Shown: positions 58,783 through 64,000 of the stretch, in pieces
How the letters are laid out: the number at the start of each line of letters is the position of its first letter
Numbering within the stretch: position 1 is the first letter of the stretch
From: Artemia franciscana
Lineage: Eukaryota; Arthropoda; Branchiopoda; Anostraca; Artemiidae
NCBI RefSeq assembly: GCF_032884065.1
Contig: NC_088867.1
Span: 1,240,001-1,304,000 of the forward strand
Length of the DNA stretch: 64,000 bases
Direction of reading: 5' to 3'
The notes under the pieces: generated by a model
What the model was told of the DNA's origin: nothing
Seen by the model: the letters and a program-made list of their open reading frames with translations, nothing else
The model's database searches: none
Translations under genes and position numbers: made by a program

Positions 58783-58837
58783 ACTCGGCGAAGCCGAGCA
58801 AAGGTTGCCGCAACACCTCACGTTGCCCATGCAACGT
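58759..58837. other. Cluster of perfect hairpins
   Basis: AAAGTGTTGC-TCTC-GCAACACTTT (58759-58782), CTCGGC-GAA-GCCGAG (58784... to 58798), GTTGC-C-GCAAC (58804-58814) and ACGTTGC-CCAT-GCAACGT (58820-58837) follow one another within 80 bp. Three share a GTTGC/GCAAC core. A relative occurs at about 59180-59210. Confidence 0.85.
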
Positions 58838-58859
58838 AGATCTAATTAAACTCTGATGA

Positions 58860-59370
58860 GCGCCTGAGGCTAAGGAATTTAATTTCCGGGACCAAGTGGT
58901 TCTTGCTATCAAATAAATTAGAAACAAATCATATTTTCATGCTCAACGACAAAGCAATATGCAATTAGCTTATATATGTAGTGTATTTTTAAAAGTTTCG
59001 CTGATTTGGTTTCAGGAAAGAAGAGAAAAAACTGGTGTCATGAAGAAACAGCGGATGTAGAGACAATTCTGGGGAAAAATGTCATTTTTATTCTTGAAGA
59101 AATATTTCTTGGGATATAACATTTTCAAAGTTTCAAGGGGTAGCCAACAAAGGATTTAACCCTAGCGGATAGAAAAAACCAACGTGTTGCACCCACAACA
59201 CTTGTCAGGAAGGCCAACCTAACGTTCCTACAGTGGTTAGGTTTCTAGGCAGCTTAGAACGTGTCCAAGATTAATTAGTACGTGGTCAAAATACAAAAAA
59301 TAAAGTTGTATATTTTGATCCTTTTTTATTTACTGGGGCATCAAAAACCCCAATCTAGACCTTTATTTCT
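58860..59370. other. No recognised gene
   Basis: Begins with a relative of the 22.9-kb repeat ('gagcgcctgaggctaagga'). Otherwise unassigned. Confidence 0.4.
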
Positions 59371-59372
59371 GG

Positions 59373-59729
59373 ATGACGGTGCTCTTTCGTTTCAAACCCG
59401 AAAATGTAAGCTTAAAATGGTGCTTTTTATCATGGACATATGCAGGGGATGGGGGTAAGGTAAAAAGTGACCACGCTTTTGTAGCTCCGAAAGTAGAGCA
59501 TGGCTACTGTGACTATAATCTGTATTTTGCTTTGCGTCAACCCGTTTTATTGCAAGTTGATTCGAATACTTTTTTCGGTTCTAATAAAAATTTCCGCCTA
59601 AGTCAATTGGCTTCTTTCGGAAAAATTATTTTTAATGAAGTTCCAAATAAGTATTACTTAAGTGGCTGGAATGTAGCTGCTTATTTTTGGGCAATTAGTA
59701 AAGGCTTATTTTCATCGATAATTACGTAA
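59373..59729 (+). CDS. Unrecognised 118-codon open frame
   Basis: Reads DHAFVAPKVEHGYCDYNLYF, LLQVDSNTFFGSNKNFRLS, GKIIFNEVPNKYYLSGWNVA and ends FSSIIT. The amino-acid mix is ordinary for a soluble protein and unlike AT-rich noise. No family, signal peptide or membrane span is recognised. No good acceptor/donor pair was identified, so it may be an exon, a single-exon gene or a chance frame. Confidence 0.25.
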   Translation: MTVLFRFKPENVSLKWCFLSWTYAGDGGKVKSDHAFVAPKVEHGYCDYNLYFALRQPVLLQVDSNTFFGSNKNFRLSQLASFGKIIFNEVPNKYYLSGWNVAAYFWAISKGLFSSIIT

Positions 59730-60870
59730 ATAATTTTCCATCTACTTCACTTCAGGGCTGTCCGGTGAACGTGCAAATATTTAACCATATTTATTCCTTC
59801 TCTTTAATGCAGAACATGATCATGATAATTCGATCCAGATAACATGATAACATGGCTCAATTATCTGTCTCAGAAAGAAACTTTTTTAAACGTTTCATCA
59901 AAGTGCGTCTATTGAGGCATGCTTGGCAAAGAAAACAACGACGGGAACTCCTATATTAATTTTTTCCCAATGGGTCGTACAAATTTGGGAGAGGGCTCTA
60001 GTGTCATGTGCTCTTTTTAAGACCCATAAGGGATTGGATTAAAAACACAATACTTCACAAAAATTACATTTTTTTGTGTTTACGAACTTTAAAAGGGCGA
60101 GCCCCAATCTGGAAAAAAGTACTTTTTTTTGCAAATATCTAAACATAACGTCATGACATCATACTAACACAAGAAGAGCCAATCCTAGGGTTGTGGTTGC
60201 CCTAGCTCTACAAAAGAATATACGACATCATCACGGGTCAGACGTTATCGGGCACAGAAAAATCGATTTTTCATAATCTACCCTTGAATTGACAAATTCT
60301 AAAAAATCAAAACAACTTGAGCAAGCCAACAAACATAAGCAAAAATGGTAGCAAGTCACTTGGGAATAAATTGCGATAAGTAAAATTAGAAATATTGTCT
60401 CATTTTCGAAATAAGTTACTTTTAAAACAATTTTTTCACAGAAATATACTTTATTTTAAACCATTGTTTCAAATAAAAATCTTTTAAGACATAAAACGAA
60501 GATTCAGAGCAGAGCTGAACAGAAATCTCTCAGCAAAAGAAGAGAAGCACATATATGTGCATGATAGGCAAATGATATGCAAAATAGGCAAATGACTATC
60601 TCGTTTTGTCGAGAATTTGAGGGGGGGGGGAGCACCACCCTTGTTACAGTGATTTCTGTTGGTTTCAGTTTTGAATTCATTTCTTGTTGTAAGTATCATG
60701 GCTTTTTTTTTTCATGGTAATTCCTATTTATAAATTTTACATCAGTTAATTTAATTAAAAAAAAAGTATTTAATTAATTTAAGAGCATGATCTTTAAGTT
60801 TTTTAAGAATTTTTTTTTCATGTAATCATCACATGGTTTTTTTTTAAAAAACTCTACAGACATATCTAGA
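59730..60870. other. No recognised gene
   Basis: AT-rich sequence with a G-tract near 60621. The 'gcatgataggcaaatgatatgcaaaataggcaaatg' stretch near 60560 is related to the palindrome at 60876-60930. Confidence 0.5.
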
Positions 60871-60875
60871 CTATT

Positions 60876-60930
60876 TTGCCTATCATAGGCATGATAGGCA
60901 AAGAACCGGTGAACCGGTTCTTTGCCTATC
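60876..60930. other. Compound long palindrome
   Basis: GATAGGCAAAGAACCGGT-GA-ACCGGTTCTTTGCCTATC at 60893-60930 is an 18-bp perfect stem with a 2-nt loop. It overlaps a second palindrome, TTTGCCTATCAT/ATGATAGGCAAA, at about 60877-60902, so the left arm can pair either way. Confidence 0.92.
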
Positions 60931-62120
60931 TTTGGGCAAGGTTCTTTGGCTAGTTCTTTGGCTAGTGGTGGAAATAGATCAGAATTTTTTTTATCCCAGA
61001 TCAGTTTGAAACTTACAACCGTGATCCCCAAGGCCGAACGAACCTAGCACACAAAAACAAAACAAAAAAATTCTCGGGCACGCCCACAGCTGTAAATGCC
61101 AAAAACTGTTTTCTTAATGCGTTTTGATTGCGACTACTAGAGGAACTCTAGTTTATCTTATAACTTTCAATTAAAGCTCCCATGGTACTTGCCAAATAAC
61201 ATTTGTTAGGTTCTAGGGAAAATAAACTACTACTAATAGTTGGATTGGTTTTACATTAAAAGTATGACTTACACTGGTAAGTCATACATTGACGGAGAGA
61301 TGAAAAAAGAAATGGAGTTTTCTTGTATGTAGGTTCTAGGCTTATTCTCATCTCCCCCAGCCCTTGCGGAACTTTACACACAAAGGCATGATTAAGCAGC
61401 CAAAGGGAAAGCATGAGAAACGAGAAAAAAAGAAGAAAAGAAGAGGTTTTGCAATATTCTACCTACATTCTAAAATAAAGGGTGTTAAACATCCTACAGT
61501 ATTTACTTTTATTTTGACCCCCCATCATTCACATAACATGATATGGCGGAGTAGAGAAAACGAAACACAAAGAAAACAGAAACACATGAACAAGGAACCA
61601 ATTACTGCACTAACGCTTGTCATAGAAACGACATTTAGCCATAATAATAAAAAAAAAATTAGAATCAAGTATAAGTAATAGGCCTACTGCACTAAATATG
61701 GTCATGACAGATATACAAAAAGAAGAATCAAGTTTTCAGTCATACTTGGTAATTGATTGAGAAATTGCAAAATCAGGGTCAGTGAGTTTAAAAATCTTCT
61801 AATCAATGGAGAATTCCGATGTCAAGGTGGCAACCTCAGTGAATACTTAGCGAACCGAAAAGAATAGACCTGATTTTCAGGCAATAAGTTTTAGTAAACA
61901 ACTCTCAAAACGGAGCAACATAAAATATACGAGGGAGGGCTACAGCATTGAAAAGGCTAGCTAATAATAGGCGGTTGAATCGAAATTTTGCAGCAACAAT
62001 CAATGTATAAGAAGCATATGCGAGATGGTCTAGGAGCAGGGATTAGGTGTTGCGTATCGAGGAACCCATGGGTAGACCTAGATAAAAGAGGTGACCAAAG
62101 GCTCTAAAATCGGCATCGCC
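60931..62120. other. No recognised gene
   Basis: The lysine-rich frame 61364-61678 is A-rich low complexity and matches nothing known. Confidence 0.5.
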
Positions 62121-62125
62121 AAGCG

Positions 62126-63800
62126 CTATAACGGTGGCTCACTTTTCAAGTTAAAAAGCACTATTTTTGGATTATCAGTATTTAAGCGAAGGCCAAGTTT
62201 AAGATACTCCTGTTTACGCGTGACAAAACTCTCATTCATTCTTTTGAAGGTACGGATGAGATTTAAAACGCTATCTGTATAACAAACTACAGACAGATTC
62301 AATGACGACCAGAGATGTGAGACACTGGTCTTGAGCATTCAATGGGAGAAGAAACTGCTCCTTGACGTGTACCTTTCAAGACAGGAATGAGTTTTCTACC
62401 GGAAATAGGGGACATACTTTGATCCCGAGATGGTTCCAGGCGAAAGCATAATCGAGAGTACGTATCTTGAAGACAGGGTCCATGGAGCAATTCCGTGGAC
62501 GGAAGCAGCTTTGAGGAGTATAACTGGATGGATGAGGGAATCAAAGGCGTGTCTGATATCGTAACTGGCGAGAACTAGGCATTCCCCTGAGTATTTGGCA
62601 TCAATTAGTGCACTGGCTACAAGTGTGAGGGCAATAACATAGCCTATTCCCCGCTTGAAACCCGAACTAGTGAGGTGGAGTGTAACATGTCTGTTTAAGG
62701 TCTAATCGGAAAAGAAGCTTGATGACTCCGCAAAAGGAAGTCACAATCGTAACAGGTCGAAATGTTGAACATTCTGGGTTCGATCTTTCTTTTCTGAGAA
62801 TTCAGATAAGGTCCCCGTACATTTTACTGGGTAAAAATCGTCTGCATTAAAAGTTCCAAGTGTAGTACTAATACCTCTCCAACAAACTTCACATATATAG
62901 CACATATATGGTTATTACCATTGGTTGATTTAGGCTTTAAATGCCTAATGATATTTTCAATTCACGATGTGCTAACAACGAACTCTCTGTTGAGACTGAT
63001 AGCAAGGAAATTATGACTCACTTTGACAAACGAGTTCAAAGTGCTGATCAGGAGCAGCAAATTATGATTCATACTAGATACACCATTCCTCATCAGGAAT
63101 GTCAGCCGCAGAGACAGATGAGGGAGACCTACTTTTGCAAGAGATAATTCTAAAATGGATGTTTCCAACATTTTGGTGTATCATACTAGATACACCATTC
63201 CTCATCAGGAATGTCAGCCGCAGAGACAGATGAGGGAGACCTACTTTTGCAAGAGATAATTCTAAAATGAATGTTTCCATCATTTTTAGCACGTGCCGAA
63301 TTGGCGTTTAATAGTTCGGCACATATCCAGGAAAAATCTTGCGTCATTTTTTGAAAATTTGGTTGATCTTTCAAAAGGTGGAAAGGAGTCTGAACTCTAA
63401 TCAGAATAAAACCTAGTTCAGCCTAGGAGGAATCACATAATTATTCTGTTCTTTAAAACCATGGAGTTGGAAAGAGTATGTAATAGGAAGAAGGTCAGAT
63501 AATTGATAGTCAGAAATAACCATCAATAGTTCGCCGAAAAGTTTGTCGAATGCAACGGCATGATCTAGGTTAGAACTATATAAAATTGCTATCTTTCACG
63601 AGTACACTTAAATAATCGCTAAACATAACCACTATCATTGACGTACGAGCTGATTGATGATTCCCTTTTTCCGAGATGTTGCAATTAAAATCACCAACAA
63701 TTATGCAGGGGAGACCAATTCACTTTAGTTTATCAAAACATGAACCAAGCTATTGAACAAAATCCGCATTAATGAAGATACAACTCTCAACCCTATTACA
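62126..63800 (-). mobile_element. Non-LTR retrotransposon, endonuclease to RT (degenerate)
   Basis: Minus strand, in order: endonuclease block CIIVGDFNCNISEKG (about 63710-63670); linker sequence around 63380; RT blocks GTLSEFSEKKDRTQN (62820), SSGFKRGIGYVIALTLVAS (62670-62610), ASYDIRHAFDSLIHPVILL (about 62575-62520, motif A), LIPVLKGTRQGAVSSP (62390-62350, motif B), VVCYTDSVLNLIRTFKR (62285-62235, motif C with YADD changed to YTDS) and EYLKLGLRLNTDNPKIVLFN. Several frame changes and stops, and a 112-bp duplication, show it is inactive. Clade not determined; the GTRQGAVSSP form differs from the Jockey-like GVPQGSILGP element at 24.4 kb. Confidence 0.8.
63070..63290. repeat. Tandem duplication, two 112-bp units
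   Basis: 'catactagatacaccattcc' through 'gagataattctaaaatg.atg' at 63070-63181 is repeated almost perfectly from 63182. Near-identity implies a recent event, inside the old LINE. Confidence 0.95.
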
Positions 63801-64000
63801 AGAAAACAATCATCCATCTCAAATAAACTAGAACATACATCTGAAACAGATGCTAGACTTCCCGATGGTCTACCCCTCCTACTTAAAATCTTAGCAGTCA
63901 CACAGGTTGATGAAGCACCTTTTAAGTTAATTAAATTCACACTATGATTAGTAATAAAATGCTCTTAAACAAAAATAACAGAATATAAGGAAATAAGGTA
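63801..64000. other. Right edge, probably LINE 5' part
   Basis: Minus-strand frame 63940-63725 may belong to the N-terminal endonuclease region of the LINE at 62126-63800, but no diagnostic block is seen. Confidence 0.3.

Noticed and set aside
61364-61678. Lysine-rich 104-codon frame as a gene
   Set aside because: A-rich low complexity with no family features.

Overview
The window is animal nuclear DNA. It is AT-rich, has spliced exons with GT-AG borders, and is saturated with non-LTR retrotransposons, MITE-like elements, a SINE, minisatellites and a satellite array. Repeat content, very long introns and a few TTAGG-like stretches would suit an arthropod, possibly a crustacean such as a brine shrimp. 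That guess is inference and was not tested.

The only host gene I can reconstruct is VPS25, an ESCRT-II subunit, on the + strand. Five coding exons (4484-4524, 12220-12365, 20687-20774, 28737-28867, 32735-32850) splice in frame to a complete 173-residue protein that matches the whole VPS25 family. About 0.5 kb of coding sequence is spread over 28.4 kb because the introns are filled with transposons. Intron 1 holds an RTE-type retrotransposon. Intron 2 holds a second RTE fragment, a 350/265-bp tandem repeat and a 3.3-kb satellite of about 265-bp monomers. Intron 3 holds a Jockey/CR1-like LINE split by a 1.77-kb non-coding element. Intron 4 holds a MITE, minisatellites and a 5'-truncated RTE tail.

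Downstream (33-64 kb) no host gene was recognised. There are RTE, LINE and hAT remnants, a tRNA-Pro-like SINE head, a tRNA-Leu-like SINE, palindromes, and one large intact open frame at 44194-46861. That frame encodes a fusion of a Mutator-like DDE transposase with a YqaJ/lambda-exonuclease-type nuclease. Both catalytic sets are preserved. It is flanked on both sides by arrays of the same roughly 290-bp repeat (family B), each ending in a conserved hairpin.

The best candidates for something undescribed are: (1) the transposase-nuclease fusion with its repeat arrays, which has no initiator ATG but a good 3' splice site at its 5' end; (2) dispersed family A (copies near 1.4, 24.9, 41.2 and 53.2 kb), with a 5' hairpin, 13-bp subterminal inverted repeats and a 3' foldback of about 130-bp arms, an architecture reminiscent of non-autonomous Helentrons; (3) the intronic satellite, whose monomer is a piece of family A. 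Domain, family and clade names come from reading motifs; no search was run.
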